64,000 bases of DNA from Litoribacter populi (GCF_007483685.1 NZ_VMKN01000002.1:583452-647451); one strand, 5' to 3'; positions 1 through 8,298 are shown, counted from the first letter of the stretch. Numbers and translations are program-made. The notes: generated by a model not told the origin, from the letters alone.

Positions 1-507
1 AGCCTCGGGGTGAAATTGTATCCCTACCATGGGCAAAAACCGGTGCGCTATAGCCATCACTTCCCCAGCATCGGTTTCCAAAAGCACCTGCAGTTCGGTA
101 GGTAATTCCTTCAACTCCAAAGAATGGTAACGGGTAACCTTGAATCTATCGGGCAACCCATCCAGCAGGGGATGTTCAGTAACTTTCTTTACTTCGTGGA
201 CCTTACCGTGAACAGGCACTTTTCCCTTCACAAGCTTGGCCCCAAAAGCCTCGCCAATTGCCTGATGCCCTAAGCAAATCCCTAGCACTGGCAATTTGTC
301 CTGATAATATTCCAAAATCTGCAATAGGTTTCCGGCCCGATCGGGGGTTTCCGGTCCGGGGGAAAGAATCAGCCCTTCATAGGATTCCTTTTGAAGCTCC
401 TCCAAGGATACATCATTACGGACCACCTTGAGCTCAGCTCCCGCCTGCCTAAGGTAATCAGCCAATATATAGGAAAACGAATCGAAATTATCTATCAACA
501 ACAGCAC
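1..507 (-). CDS. Class I glutamine amidotransferase, anthranilate/aminodeoxychorismate synthase component II (C-terminus cut by window edge)
   Basis: Reading leftward from a GTG at 507 gives 169 codons that run off the window. The N-terminus LLLIDNFDSFSY is the family signature, GICLGHQ holds the nucleophilic cysteine, and FHPEA near the edge holds the catalytic His and Glu. The protein would hydrolyse glutamine and pass ammonia to a chorismate-using partner for tryptophan (TrpG) or folate (PabA) synthesis; the two cannot be told apart here. The start overlaps the last 20 bases of the cvpA gene, so translation is probably coupled. Missing are only the last residues. GTG is chosen because it directly precedes the conserved first strand. 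Confidence 0.9.
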   Translation of the reverse strand, partial: MLLLIDNFDSFSYILADYLRQAGAELKVVRNDVSLEELQKESYEGLILSPGPETPDRAGNLLQILEYYQDKLPVLGICLGHQAIGEAFGAKLVKGKVPVHGKVHEVKKVTEHPLLDGLPDRFKVTRYHSLELKELPTELQVLLETDAGEVMAIAHRFLPMVGIQFHPEA

Positions 508-1036
508 CGGAATCTATCTCTACAAGTTTGCGAATCGAATTAATGGAGTGGTCAATCATAGGGGTGTAAGTTTCCAAAACCTGCACCGTGGCCGGAGCAA
601 TCGGAGCCACCCAAGGGTACACCACCGCATCGGCCACCCTGCTTTCGGGAATCTCATACTCAAAGGATTTGCCCACCCAAAACAGCAAACTGATCATAAA
701 GGCCCACTTGAAGAAACCCAGCACTGCACCACCAAGATTGTCAAAAGAGCCTAAGAGGGTGAAGTCAATGGCTTTTTTGATCATGTATGCAACTATGCGT
801 AGGGTAATGGTGACCAGAAAAAAGATGATGATAAAGGCCACAAAGGGCAGCATAAAGGTGAAGCTTTCAACATTCTGGGCCAAAATCTCTGCACCCCAGT
901 GCATAAACCTAAACCCCAGAATGATGGCCACAAAAAAAGCAACGATAGACAGCAACCCTATAAAAAGCCCCTTTCGGTAACCGCTGAAAGTTCCTATGAC
1001 CAATAAAAATAGGATGATGATGTCTATCGTATTCAA
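488..1036 (-). CDS. CvpA family membrane protein
   Basis: The 182-residue protein has four hydrophobic segments (about residues 4-20, 26-45, 60-85, 100-122). The first segment with the following GYRKGLF motif is typical of CvpA/colicin V production proteins, which are inner-membrane proteins of poorly known role, linked in other bacteria to purine metabolism, envelope stress and biofilm. It lies 4 bases after yqeY and overlaps the downstream amidotransferase by 20 bases, so the three genes look like one leftward operon. The family assignment is firm. The physiological role is not known from sequence. Confidence 0.88.
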   Translation of the reverse strand: MNTIDIIILFLLVIGTFSGYRKGLFIGLLSIVAFFVAIILGFRFMHWGAEILAQNVESFTFMLPFVAFIIIFFLVTITLRIVAYMIKKAIDFTLLGSFDNLGGAVLGFFKWAFMISLLFWVGKSFEYEIPESRVADAVVYPWVAPIAPATVQVLETYTPMIDHSINSIRKLVEIDSGAVVDR

Positions 1037-1040
1037 TATA

Positions 1041-1490
1041 TTATGCCAATAAAGATTTTACTTTTTGGGAGATCAACTTGCCATCAGCCTTGCCAGCCAG
1101 TTGCTTGGTGGCTGCACCCATCACTTTACCCATGTCTTTCGGCCCTTCGGCACCCACTTGGGCAATGATCTGCTTAAGCTCAGCTTCCAATTCCTCTTCA
1201 GTCAGTTGCTTAGGTAGGAATTCGTTAATCACTTCCAATTCCGCAAGCTCAACACTCGCCAGGTCTTCCCGGTTCTGTTGCTGGTAAATTTCCGCGGAAT
1301 CTTTTCGCTGTTTGGCCGCTCGGGTCAACAGTTTCATTTCCTCATCCTCAGAGATTCCCTTGTCTCCGCCGGTTTTGGTCTCTTCCAGCATGATCAGGGA
1401 TTTCACAGACCTCAAGGCTCTCAACCTATCCTTATCCTTAGCCAAAATGGCCTTCTTAATTTCGCTTTCTACACTTTGCTTTAGACTCAT
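1041..1490 (-). CDS. GatB/YqeY domain protein
   Basis: From the ATG at 1490 the protein is 149 residues, the normal length of YqeY proteins. It starts MSLKQSVESEIKKA and keeps the family pattern LRALRSVKSL and EFLPKQLTEEEL. YqeY resembles the tail domain of the GatB amidotransferase subunit and may bind tRNA; its function is not established. An upstream in-frame ATG at 1529 is rejected because it would lie inside the -7 box (1527-1534) of this gene's own promoter. It is first in the yqeY-cvpA-amidotransferase operon and divergent from pdxJ. Confidence 0.9.
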   Translation of the reverse strand: MSLKQSVESEIKKAILAKDKDRLRALRSVKSLIMLEETKTGGDKGISEDEEMKLLTRAAKQRKDSAEIYQQQNREDLASVELAELEVINEFLPKQLTEEELEAELKQIIAQVGAEGPKDMGKVMGAATKQLAGKADGKLISQKVKSLLA

Positions 1491-1515
1491 TTCCCGATTT
1501 TTGTGTTTAAATGTG

Positions 1516-1523
1516 TAAATTTG
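1516..1523 (+). promoter_or_regulatory. Promoter -7 box for pdxJ
   Basis: TAAATTTG matches the Bacteroidota consensus TAnnTTTG and sits 29 bases before the pdxJ ATG. No TTG at ideal spacing is evident upstream. It lies only 3 bases from the oppositely oriented box for yqeY. Confidence 0.6.
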
Positions 1524-1526
1524 AAG

Positions 1527-1534
1527 CAAAATTA
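1527..1534 (-). promoter_or_regulatory. Promoter -7 box for yqeY operon
   Basis: On the minus strand the bases read TAATTTTG, a TAnnTTTG match, with a TTG (CAA on the plus strand, 1558-1560) 23 bases upstream. A start of transcription near 1520 would leave a leader of about 30 bases before the ATG at 1490. Confidence 0.6.
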
Positions 1535-1552
1535 GGGTTTTAATTCTTCAAA

Positions 1553-2269
1553 ATGACCAAACTAAGCGTAAATATTAACAAAATCGCCACTTTGAGAAAT
1601 GCCCGCGGGGGCAACAATCCCGATGTGGTAAAAGTAGCTCTTGATGCAGAAAAATTCGGCGCCCAAGGCATCACCGTCCACCCAAGACCCGATGAAAGGC
1701 ATATCCGGTACGATGACGTGATGAAACTCAAGGACGTGGTCACCACTGAGTTTAACATCGAAGGGTACCCCGACGAAAGGTTCATGGAGATCATCCGCAT
1801 CGCCAAACCTGCACAGGCTACTTTAGTACCTGACCCTCCACATGTGCTAACCTCCAACTCAGGCTGGGACACCATCACCCACCAAGACAAACTCAAAGAC
1901 ATCATCGCCGAACTTCACGAGTACGGCACAAGAGTTTCCATTTTCATCAACCCCGAAACCAAATATTTTGAGCCGGCCAAAAACACTGGCACCGACAGGG
2001 TAGAACTTTACACCGAACCATATGCTACCGGTTTCCATTCAAATAAGGAAGAAGCCGTGAAACCATACCTTGAAGTTGCCAACATCGCCAAAGAACTAGG
2101 CTTGGGACTAAATGCTGGACATGATCTTGATCTTCACAACCTTAATTATCTGGTCAAAACTATCCCATTCATTGACGAGGTATCTATTGGCCATGCCTTA
2201 GTGTGCGACGCCTTGTATTATGGATTGGAAAACACCATCCAAATGTACCGTCGTCAACTGGAAATCTAA
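1553..2269 (+). CDS. pdxJ: Pyridoxine 5'-phosphate synthase
   Basis: The 238-residue protein has the PdxJ length and signature: [17 protein letters not shown] at the N-terminus, then the HPRPDERHI motif that helps form the phosphate/active site. It condenses 3-amino-2-oxopropyl phosphate with 1-deoxy-D-xylulose 5-phosphate to give pyridoxine phosphate in the cytoplasm, the last ring-forming step of the DXP-dependent vitamin B6 pathway. The DXP would come from dxs, found at 20.7-22.6 kb. It is followed after 10 bases by an alpha/beta hydrolase gene. The assignment is secure. Confidence 0.97.
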   Translation: MTKLSVNINKIATLRNARGGNNPDVVKVALDAEKFGAQGITVHPRPDERHIRYDDVMKLKDVVTTEFNIEGYPDERFMEIIRIAKPAQATLVPDPPHVLTSNSGWDTITHQDKLKDIIAELHEYGTRVSIFINPETKYFEPAKNTGTDRVELYTEPYATGFHSNKEEAVKPYLEVANIAKELGLGLNAGHDLDLHNLNYLVKTIPFIDEVSIGHALVCDALYYGLENTIQMYRRQLEI

Positions 2270-2279
2270 ACCACCAATC

Positions 2280-3050
2280 ATGAAACTAAATTTTAAAAAA
2301 CTAGGGCAAGGAAAGCCCTTGATCATATTGCACGGACTCTTTGGATCGGCCGACAACTGGCTGACCATTGCCCGGGACCTCGAAAGCGAATTTACCCTTT
2401 ACTTGGTCGATCAACGAAACCATGGGGACTCTCCACATTCCGATGAGTGGAACTACCAAGTGATGGCCAAAGACATTGCAGAGCTCATGGAGGATGAGGG
2501 AATTGACACCGCCTTCATAATGGGTCACTCCATGGGAGGCAAGACCGCCATGAATTTCGCCATGCTTTATCCCGAAAAGGTGGAGAAGCTGATTGTAGCT
2601 GATATTTCCCCAAGACACTACCCGGTTCATCATGAAAGGATCCTGGAGGGACTAAATGCTGTGGATCTGGAAAATTCCAAATCCAGAAAGGACGCCGATG
2701 AAGCTTTGGCCGAACACATCAATTCTGCTCCCATCCGACAGTTCCTTATGAAAAACCTGACCAGGAAGGATGGGGGATTTGCGTGGAAGATCAATTTGAA
2801 AACCATCACCGAAAATATTGAAGAAGTAGGAACCGCCCTAGAGTCGGACAACACTTTCGACAAACCAACCCTGTTTATGGGAGGCGCCAAATCTGATTAC
2901 ATCACCGATAAGGACCGTGAGGACATTGACAGGTTTTTCCCAAACAGCCACATTATCCATCTCAAAGATGCTGGACATTGGCTACATGCCGAGCAGCCGG
3001 ATGCGGTGGCCAGAACCATTAGGGCATTTTTAGTAGAGCAAAACGCATGA
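2280..3050 (+). CDS. Alpha/beta hydrolase (YbfF-like esterase)
   Basis: The 256-residue product starts MKLNFKKLGQGKPLIILHG at the ATG at 2280; an upstream in-frame ATG at 2220 lies inside pdxJ and is disfavoured. It has the oxyanion HG-LFGS motif, the nucleophile elbow GHSMGG (Ser near residue 99) and a late GAGH-type motif DAGHWLH carrying the catalytic His. The pattern HGLFGSADNW resembles the YbfF esterase subgroup, which acts on acyl-CoA or short-chain esters. The substrate is unknown. Its stop codon overlaps the next start (ATGA at 3047). Confidence 0.88.
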   Translation: MKLNFKKLGQGKPLIILHGLFGSADNWLTIARDLESEFTLYLVDQRNHGDSPHSDEWNYQVMAKDIAELMEDEGIDTAFIMGHSMGGKTAMNFAMLYPEKVEKLIVADISPRHYPVHHERILEGLNAVDLENSKSRKDADEALAEHINSAPIRQFLMKNLTRKDGGFAWKINLKTITENIEEVGTALESDNTFDKPTLFMGGAKSDYITDKDREDIDRFFPNSHIIHLKDAGHWLHAEQPDAVARTIRAFLVEQNA

Positions 3051-3766
3051 CAAAAAAAGGAAAGCTTTATCTTATCCCCAGCATATTGGCTGAGGACACG
3101 GCCGACAAAGTTATCACCCCACAGGTGAAGGAGGTTCTGCCGCATATCAAACATTTTGCGGTGGAAAATCTGCGGACCGCACGTAGATTCATTAGCAGTC
3201 TTCGACTCGGCATCACCATAGAGGAATTGCAAATGGAGATCTTGGACAAAAAAACCAAGCCTCACCAAGTTGGCCAATTGTTAAAACCCCTTATGGATGG
3301 GCATGACATGGGGGTAATCTCAGAGGCAGGCTGTCCGGGCATAGCTGACCCTGGTGCGGTGGCGGTGGATTTTGCTCATCGCAATGGAATACAGGTTGTG
3401 CCTCTAACAGGACCGTCCTCCATGTTTTTGGCCCTGATGGCCTCGGGATTCAGCGGACAGTCTTTTGCCTTTCATGGGTATCTGCCTATCGACAAAAAGA
3501 GCAAGGTGGAAGCCATCAAAAACCTGGAACAGGAAGCTCTTCGACTGAGAAGAACCCAAATCTTTATGGAAACCCCATTTCGGAACAACGCCCTACTCGA
3601 TGACCTGAAAGCCAACCTTCAACCCACCACCAAGCTTTGCATAGCCAAAAACATCACCGGCAGCGATGAAATGATCGTTACCCAGACCATAGACGATTGG
3701 AAAAAGCAGAAAATAGATCTACATAAAATCCCTACTGTTTTTTTGATAGGAGAAAGTCAGGGATAA
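3047..3766 (+). CDS. SAM-dependent methyltransferase, RsmI/tetrapyrrole-methylase family
   Basis: The 239-residue product belongs to the same fold as RsmI, the 16S rRNA C1402 2'-O-methyltransferase. Visible are LYLIPSILAED at the N-terminus, the ISEAGCPGIADPG loop and the PLTGPSS motif that shape the SAM site. It starts differently from classical RsmI (no LYLVATPIGN) and matches a second, RsmI-like paralogue that is common in Bacteroidota and of unproven substrate. The start overlaps the hydrolase stop by 4 bases, implying coupled translation. Confidence 0.88.
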   Translation: MTKKGKLYLIPSILAEDTADKVITPQVKEVLPHIKHFAVENLRTARRFISSLRLGITIEELQMEILDKKTKPHQVGQLLKPLMDGHDMGVISEAGCPGIADPGAVAVDFAHRNGIQVVPLTGPSSMFLALMASGFSGQSFAFHGYLPIDKKSKVEAIKNLEQEALRLRRTQIFMETPFRNNALLDDLKANLQPTTKLCIAKNITGSDEMIVTQTIDDWKKQKIDLHKIPTVFLIGESQG

Positions 3767-3818
3767 CACAAACAGTTTATCGATGGGTAGGTTAAACCAA
3801 TACCAAAACTTACCAATT

Positions 3819-4103
3819 ATGAAAGCAATATGGAATGACACAGTACTGGCGGAATCTAAAGAAACCATCCTCTTAGAAAACAACCACTATTTCCCTGCTG
3901 GGGCGGTTGACCAAAAGTATTTAAAAGAATCGGCCAACACTAGCACTTGCCCTTGGAAGGGTAAGGCCAAATATTACCATGTGGAAGTGGACGGAGAGGT
4001 GAATGACAATGCCGCTTGGTATTATCCTGAACCAAAACCTGCTGCCGAGGACATTAAAGGTCACGTTGCCTTTTACAAAGGGGTGAAAATTGTGACCGAG
4101 TGA
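3819..4103 (+). CDS. DUF427 domain protein
   Basis: The 94-residue protein begins MKAIWNDTVLAES at 3819; the longer in-frame start at 3783 would add 12 residues not typical of the family. It carries the DUF427 pattern: IWNDTVLAES, NNHYFPAGAVD, TCPWKGKAKYY and AAWYYPEPKP. The family forms a small beta barrel of unknown function, often beside redox or methyltransferase genes. It precedes a Lpd-like flavoprotein by 26 bases and could be co-transcribed with it. Confidence 0.88.
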   Translation: MKAIWNDTVLAESKETILLENNHYFPAGAVDQKYLKESANTSTCPWKGKAKYYHVEVDGEVNDNAAWYYPEPKPAAEDIKGHVAFYKGVKIVTE

Positions 4104-4129
4104 TTTTTATAGGTTAAACCAGTACGTCG

Positions 4130-5521
4130 ATGCAGAAATTTGATGCGATCATTATTGGCGCAGGCCAATCAGGGATGCCTTTGGCCAAAAAAATAGGCAG
4201 TTTGGGCAAGAAAGTAGCCCTCATCGAGAAAAGGGTTATTGGCGGCACTTGCATCAATGACGGTTGCTCCCCCACCAAAACCATGGTGGCCTCAGCTAGA
4301 GTCGCTCACCTCGTGAACAGGGCTTCTGATTTCGGCGTAAATGTTAATGGTTTTGAGATTGACCAAAAGAAGATCAAAGCCAGAAAGGACCACATCGTGG
4401 AACTCTTCCGCGGTGGGGCTGAAAAGGCTTTGGTCAAGGCGGAAAATGTCACCATCATTATTGGCTTGGCTAGATTTACAGATTGCCGTCAGGTAGAGGT
4501 TATCCATGAAGGCGAAAAAATAGAAGAACTCGAAGCTGAGCATATTTTTATAGATACAGGAGCAGAACCTATTATTCCTAAAATGAATGGATTGCAGGAT
4601 GTTCCTTTTCTAAATTCTACCAGTATTATGGAACTGGATGAAACGCCGGAACACCTCATCATCATGGGAGGTGGCTACATAGGGCTGGAGTTTGCACAGA
4701 TGTTCAGAAGATTTGGCAGCCAGGTGACTATATTAGATAAGGGCCCAAGGTTGGTCCCTAAGGAAGATGACGATGTGTGTGAGGAAGTCAGTAAGATTTT
4801 TAGGGAAGAAGGGATCCGCACAAGTTTCAATTCGAATGTTATCAAAGTTGCCAAAAAGGGAGCAGGCATTTTAGTTACAATTGAAAAGGATGGGCAAACC
4901 GACACAATAGAGGGTTCTCACCTTCTTGTGGCTGTGGGCCGTAAACCCTCCACCGACAAGCTCCAACTCGAAAAATCAGGTATTGAAACCGATGAGAAGG
5001 GAGATATATTGGTTGATGAGTACCATGAGACCAGTTGCAAAGGAGTATATGCATTAGGTGATGTGGTGGGCGAGACGCCTTTTACACATATGGCCTATCA
5101 TGATGCGCATACTGTATTTAAGTGTGTGTATGAAAACGAAAAAATCTCCAAAATCGACCGCTTGATGCCCTATTGTATTTTCATAGACCCTCAGTTAGCC
5201 CGCGTGGGACTCAACGAGCAGCAGGCAAAAGAAAAAGGCATCCCTTACGAGGTGGGTAAATACTGGATGAAGCATGCGGGGCGTCCTTTGGAAGTGGACG
5301 AGAAACGCGGTTTCTTCAAAGTTTTAATCAATCCTGAAAACCGCATGATTCTGGGTGCCACTATTCTCAGTATAGATGGTGGAGAGATCATCGCAACCAT
5401 TCAAATGGCCATGCTAGGGGGCATCACCGCTGACGTCATCCGCCACCTCCCCATCGCCCACCCTACTTTAGCGGAGAATTTGAATAATGTAATGGGGATG
5501 ATAGGGAAAGGGGAGAAGTGA
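4130..5521 (+). CDS. Pyridine nucleotide-disulfide oxidoreductase (dihydrolipoamide dehydrogenase/mercuric reductase-like)
   Basis: The 463-residue product has an FAD-binding GAGQSGMPLA loop at residues 9-18, the redox-active pair in GGTCINDGCSPTK (Cys-x4-Cys near residues 43-48), a second nucleotide loop GGGYIGLEFA, and the FAD site YALGDV. The C-terminal dimerisation domain keeps the HPTLAEN motif with the catalytic His. It would transfer electrons between NAD(P)H and a disulfide substrate. No lipoyl-domain or E2 genes are adjacent and no MerR/MerT is present, so it is more likely a stand-alone Lpd-like or SthA/MerA-like enzyme than the core Lpd. Confidence 0.85.
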   Translation: MQKFDAIIIGAGQSGMPLAKKIGSLGKKVALIEKRVIGGTCINDGCSPTKTMVASARVAHLVNRASDFGVNVNGFEIDQKKIKARKDHIVELFRGGAEKALVKAENVTIIIGLARFTDCRQVEVIHEGEKIEELEAEHIFIDTGAEPIIPKMNGLQDVPFLNSTSIMELDETPEHLIIMGGGYIGLEFAQMFRRFGSQVTILDKGPRLVPKEDDDVCEEVSKIFREEGIRTSFNSNVIKVAKKGAGILVTIEKDGQTDTIEGSHLLVAVGRKPSTDKLQLEKSGIETDEKGDILVDEYHETSCKGVYALGDVVGETPFTHMAYHDAHTVFKCVYENEKISKIDRLMPYCIFIDPQLARVGLNEQQAKEKGIPYEVGKYWMKHAGRPLEVDEKRGFFKVLINPENRMILGATILSIDGGEIIATIQMAMLGGITADVIRHLPIAHPTLAENLNNVMGMIGKGEK

Positions 5522-5660
5522 AAAGGGTCACAAAGTCGAAGAAGTTTTATCACTTCATCTTTGTCTTTTCCGCGAAGAGGCTCTGTGAAACTCCTTTTAA
5601 ACTCCTTTAAACTCTGCCTGGCCGCCGTGGCGGGTGTCCCATTTCAACCCCTGAGAGTCA
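5522..5660. repeat. Short convergent intergenic space with CACAAAGTCG-type repeat
   Basis: No gene is seen. The start (5527-5550) carries GGTCACAAAGTCGAAGAAG, related to the repeats at 15724-15770 and, inverted, at 15836-15890. It separates the convergent flavoprotein and DUF4252 genes. No clear terminator hairpin was found. Confidence 0.45.
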
Positions 5661-6137
5661 CTATCTAACCTCAGACAAGGTTTTGGCATCGAAATCCCCT
5701 TGAAGTGATACCACAATGTAGTCATTTCCCTCCCCGCTGATCAGTAGGACCAAATCTTGGATTTTCTTGGCGCCTTTGGAGTACATGAATACTCCCTTGT
5801 TCTTCTGCGAGGTCTCCATCATCAACTCGTACTTTTCCTTGCCCAGATCTTTCTGCAAAGCGAGAAAATCAGCCGCAGCTGTTTGGCTATTGGCAGGCAG
5901 TTTGAAAAACTTCACCCTTTCTACCGACTTGGCAATCGCATCCATATTCCCCTCATCAAGGGAAATATTCAGCCCCTTTGCGAAATTCATAAAGCTCCCC
6001 CCCAGGTCCATGTGAAAGAAGTCCTTGTCCCCCTTATACTTGTCAAAAAGGTTGTCCACGCTTTTGCTCTGCGCAAATGCAGATGCGTTTATGGCCAAAA
6101 ACAAGGCCGCTAAGATTAGTTTTTTCATGGTCTTCAA
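5661..6137 (-). CDS. DUF4252 domain secreted protein (copy 2)
   Basis: The 158-residue protein has a signal peptide (MKKLILAALFLAINASAFAQ, cut after AFAQ) and a mature DUF4252 domain. DUF4252 proteins are Bacteroidota periplasmic or envelope proteins of unknown function, typically encoded next to ECF sigma/anti-sigma pairs, as here. It shares with the neighbouring gene the pattern 'Phe-x-Lys-Tyr ... Met/Leu-x-Gly-x-Phe-Met ... Lys-Tyr-Glu-x-Leu-Met'. Start could be the Met three codons later. It is the last gene of the leftward sigma module. Confidence 0.82.
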   Translation of the reverse strand: MKTMKKLILAALFLAINASAFAQSKSVDNLFDKYKGDKDFFHMDLGGSFMNFAKGLNISLDEGNMDAIAKSVERVKFFKLPANSQTAAADFLALQKDLGKEKYELMMETSQKNKGVFMYSKGAKKIQDLVLLISGEGNDYIVVSLQGDFDAKTLSEVR

Positions 6138-6215
6138 TTTTTATATTTCACTATTTCTTTATCAATCAATATCACCACCTACTGACCACATGCCCCACTT
6201 CAAAATTCAGCGTTG

Positions 6216-6270
6216 TTCGGTCCTCGGGCTTCGGTCTCCCGTCTTCGGTCTTCGGTCTCCCGTCTTCTTC
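6216..6270. repeat. Degenerate TTCGGTC repeat
   Basis: CTTCGGTCTCCCGTCTTC occurs twice (6230-6247 and 6249-6266), preceded by related TTCGGTCCTCGGG. The run fills the gap between the two DUF4252 genes and ends at the stop codon of the upstream gene. Similar short-period runs of other sequence occur in several intergenic spaces of this window. Confidence 0.7.
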
Positions 6271-6801
6271 CTACTTCCTCCCCTTCTCATACTCCTTCAT
6301 CCCAGGCATATTGGTATTCTCCGCCAGAATATTCAAATCCTGATATGTGAAATCCCCCAACATACTAAGAAGCGTGAAACTATCGCCCGAACCGGTGATC
6401 ATCAGCAGTTCTTTGACGCGGCCGTCTTCCTCTCGGACCATAAACTTGACGCTGGATGATTTATCCTGTACGTCCATGAGGTCCTCGTACTTGTTTCGAG
6501 TCAGCGTGCCCATGGCTTCCTTGTAGAGGGGAAGGCCATCGACTTTATCAGCGGTGAGTATCCGTATACCTCTTACTTTGGAAATGAGCTCGCCCATGTC
6601 CTTTTCATCCTTTTTGGTCTGACCGTCTGCATTGGATTTCATGAATCCCCCTGCCATCTGCATCATCTTGGGACTGATATAGACCCTTGAAAAGCGATCG
6701 TCCTCCATATATTTGGAAAAAAACCGTACGATGGCATCATCCTGCGCCTGCACCCCCGTAAAGGCTAGCAAGCAAATCAATGTTATAATTATCTTTTTCA
6801 T
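6271..6801 (-). CDS. DUF4252 domain secreted protein (copy 1)
   Basis: The 176-residue protein starts at MKKIIITLICLLAFTGVQAQ, a clear signal peptide (an ATG two codons upstream is also possible; the longer reading from 6930 lacks a plausible N-terminus). The mature part carries the DUF4252 pattern with VRFFSKYMED and the NKYEDLM segment. It is a paralogue of the next gene downstream and lies in the ECF sigma/anti-sigma module. A role as envelope target or effector of that sigma factor is inference from context. Confidence 0.82.
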   Translation of the reverse strand: MKKIIITLICLLAFTGVQAQDDAIVRFFSKYMEDDRFSRVYISPKMMQMAGGFMKSNADGQTKKDEKDMGELISKVRGIRILTADKVDGLPLYKEAMGTLTRNKYEDLMDVQDKSSSVKFMVREEDGRVKELLMITGSGDSFTLLSMLGDFTYQDLNILAENTNMPGMKEYEKGRK

Positions 6802-6953
6802 GTTCATATCATTTAAAATGGGAAACAGAGTAAAATGGAGTTCTAAAGGAGTTTCACTGAGTTTTAATTTTTGTGCCTGGTACACTACCAGTATTTCCCA
6901 GCGTAGCAGCTCTGCGAAACTCAATTCCAACTCTTTTATACTCTGTGTCCGCT

Positions 6954-7379
6954 TTATTCCTCAAACAGCTCCAACGGAGTACCCAAATACCTGAACTCCT
7001 CCATTACCTCCAGTTCCCGGGTACCTTTGTTCATATTTTCATTAATCAATTCAAAAGCCTCCATTACCTGTGCATAGGCAAGGGCCTCTTCCTGTCGCTC
7101 CTGATATTGCTGAATCTGGAATACCAGTGCCGTGACGGAAAGAAAAACTGCCATTACAGCGGCAATCTTTAGCCATTCCCAACCACCTGATGATTTGGCC
7201 GCTGGGTTTACTAGGGTTGGAGTCTCTTCATTATGAAAAGAACTTATTTCGCCAAAAAAAGCCTTCTCGCTTTCATACCCTTCGGCTTTTTGCAAAAGGG
7301 CACGCAATTCACTTTCTTCCTCCAGGCTGCTCTCCCCTTCCCAGTATTTCTGCAACAGCTGCTCAATTCTTTCTTCCAT
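6954..7379 (-). CDS. Putative anti-sigma factor, single-pass membrane protein
   Basis: The 141-residue protein has an acidic cytoplasmic N-terminus (EERIEQLLQKYWEGESSLEEESELRALL), which resembles the zinc-less anti-sigma segments common in Bacteroidota, one membrane segment near residues 70-87 and a periplasmic tail with a coiled-coil-like EALAYAQVMEAFELINENMNK. Its start overlaps the ECF sigma gene by 17 bases. Overlap and topology argue that it binds and inhibits that sigma factor. No sequence motif proves this. Confidence 0.78.
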   Translation of the reverse strand: MEERIEQLLQKYWEGESSLEEESELRALLQKAEGYESEKAFFGEISSFHNEETPTLVNPAAKSSGGWEWLKIAAVMAVFLSVTALVFQIQQYQERQEEALAYAQVMEAFELINENMNKGTRELEVMEEFRYLGTPLELFEE

Positions 7380-7860
7380 GCCTTGCTTGGTTTAACAAAT
7401 ACTCCTTCAATGTTTTTCTGGCCCTGAATAGGCTAACTTTCACTTGATCCTGACTGATTTCCAAATATTCCGCGATCTCCTCATAGGTCAATCCCTCCAC
7501 TTCCCGAAGCATGAATACTTCCTTATGCTTTTCGGGAAGTTTTTCCAGGAAATGAAACACCCGCTTGTAGGCTTCCGGAAACTCGCTTTCCGACTGTTCA
7601 GGTTCTTCAAATTCCCGATCACCGATGGCTTCCCATTTTTTGTCTTGGCGAAAATGCTGCAGACATTCGTTTTTGAGAACTGTCACCAGCCATCCGGCAT
7701 GATTGTCCATTTTTTGAAGTTCAGATCTTTTGACCCAGGCTTTTTCCAGCACCTCCTGCACAGCGTCCTTGGCCACGTCCCGGTCTTTTACCCAGAGGAA
7801 AGCCATGCGGTATAGCTTGTCTTTCATGGGCCAGATTTGTGCTTCAAAAAATGTCTTCAT
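7363..7860 (-). CDS. RNA polymerase ECF sigma factor (sigma-70 family)
   Basis: The 165-residue protein has sigma region 2 (LYRMAFLWVKDRDVAKDAVQEVLEKAW) and region 4 (LPEKHKEVFMLREVEGLTYEEIAEYLEIS) with the helix-turn-helix ending in VKVSLFRARKTLKEYL. It heads a leftward unit with an overlapping anti-sigma gene and two DUF4252 genes, a module seen repeatedly in Bacteroidota. Upstream on the minus strand a GTAAC element (plus 7891-7896) about 30 bases before the ATG resembles an ECF -35 element, suggesting autoregulation; no convincing -10 is seen. Confidence 0.92.
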   Translation of the reverse strand: MKTFFEAQIWPMKDKLYRMAFLWVKDRDVAKDAVQEVLEKAWVKRSELQKMDNHAGWLVTVLKNECLQHFRQDKKWEAIGDREFEEPEQSESEFPEAYKRVFHFLEKLPEKHKEVFMLREVEGLTYEEIAEYLEISQDQVKVSLFRARKTLKEYLLNQARHGRKN

Positions 7861-8225
7861 TCAAGGAGGTGATGAACTGGGAATTGAAATGTTACAGAAA
7901 GATGGAAATATTTTTTCAATCTGGAAAAATTTAGGATGGAAGATGGAAGACCGATGTCGGATGACGGATGTCGGATGTAGGGAGAAAACTTAAAAAGTAA
8001 AAATGAGTTTCCGAAGTCGGGGATATTGTTTACCTTAATACCGCCAAGCAAATGCACCTTAGATTGATTTTAAATTAGGGGCATAAATAGTATGCATGGG
8101 CACTATTGACTATTTTGCAAAGGTAAATTCGAAACAATGATGGGCTATAAACCGAAAAATACACTAATGCTTTTGTCCGATAGGCTGGAAAATAAAAAAG
8201 CCTTGCTTCAGAGAAACAAGGCTTG
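7861..8225. other. Intergenic region with repeat run and possible ECF promoter
   Basis: No gene is recognised. It contains the possible GTAAC element for the sigma gene (minus, about 7891-7896), a degenerate repeat run at 7935-7980 (GATGTCGGATGACGGATGTC and variants) and plain AT-rich sequence up to the tRNA 3' end. Confidence 0.5.
7935..7980. repeat. Degenerate GATGTCGGATG repeat
   Basis: Units of about 9-10 bases (GATGGAAGATGGAAGACC, then GATGTCGGATGACGGATGTC) form a short imperfect tandem run. As the reverse complement it is CATCCGACATCGG-like, so it belongs with the runs at 9735-9772 and 10583-10639. Confidence 0.65.
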
Positions 8226-8298
8226 TGGTGATGAGTGGATTCGAACCACCGACTCACGGATTTTCAGTCCGATGCTCTACCAACTGAGCTACATCACC
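8226..8298 (-). tRNA. tRNA-Phe (GAA)
   Basis: Read on the minus strand it folds as a full 73-base cloverleaf: acceptor GGTGATG paired with CATCACC, discriminator A, D arm GCTCAGTTGGTAGAGC, anticodon loop CTGAAAA giving GAA, five-base variable loop and T arm with TTCGAAT. The first pair of the anticodon stem (27-43) reads T-T. CCA is not encoded. The gene stands alone between the sigma module and the Fe-S operon. Confidence 0.95.

Noticed and set aside
7861-7880. Minus-strand CACCTCCTT just before the sigma gene, plus-strand AAGGAGGTGAT
   Set aside because: It looks like an SD sequence but is in the wrong orientation for the sigma gene, and no plus-strand ORF starts at it.
8075-8257. 60-residue minus-strand ORF
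   Set aside because: It overlaps the 3' half of tRNA-Phe and has no family or promoter.
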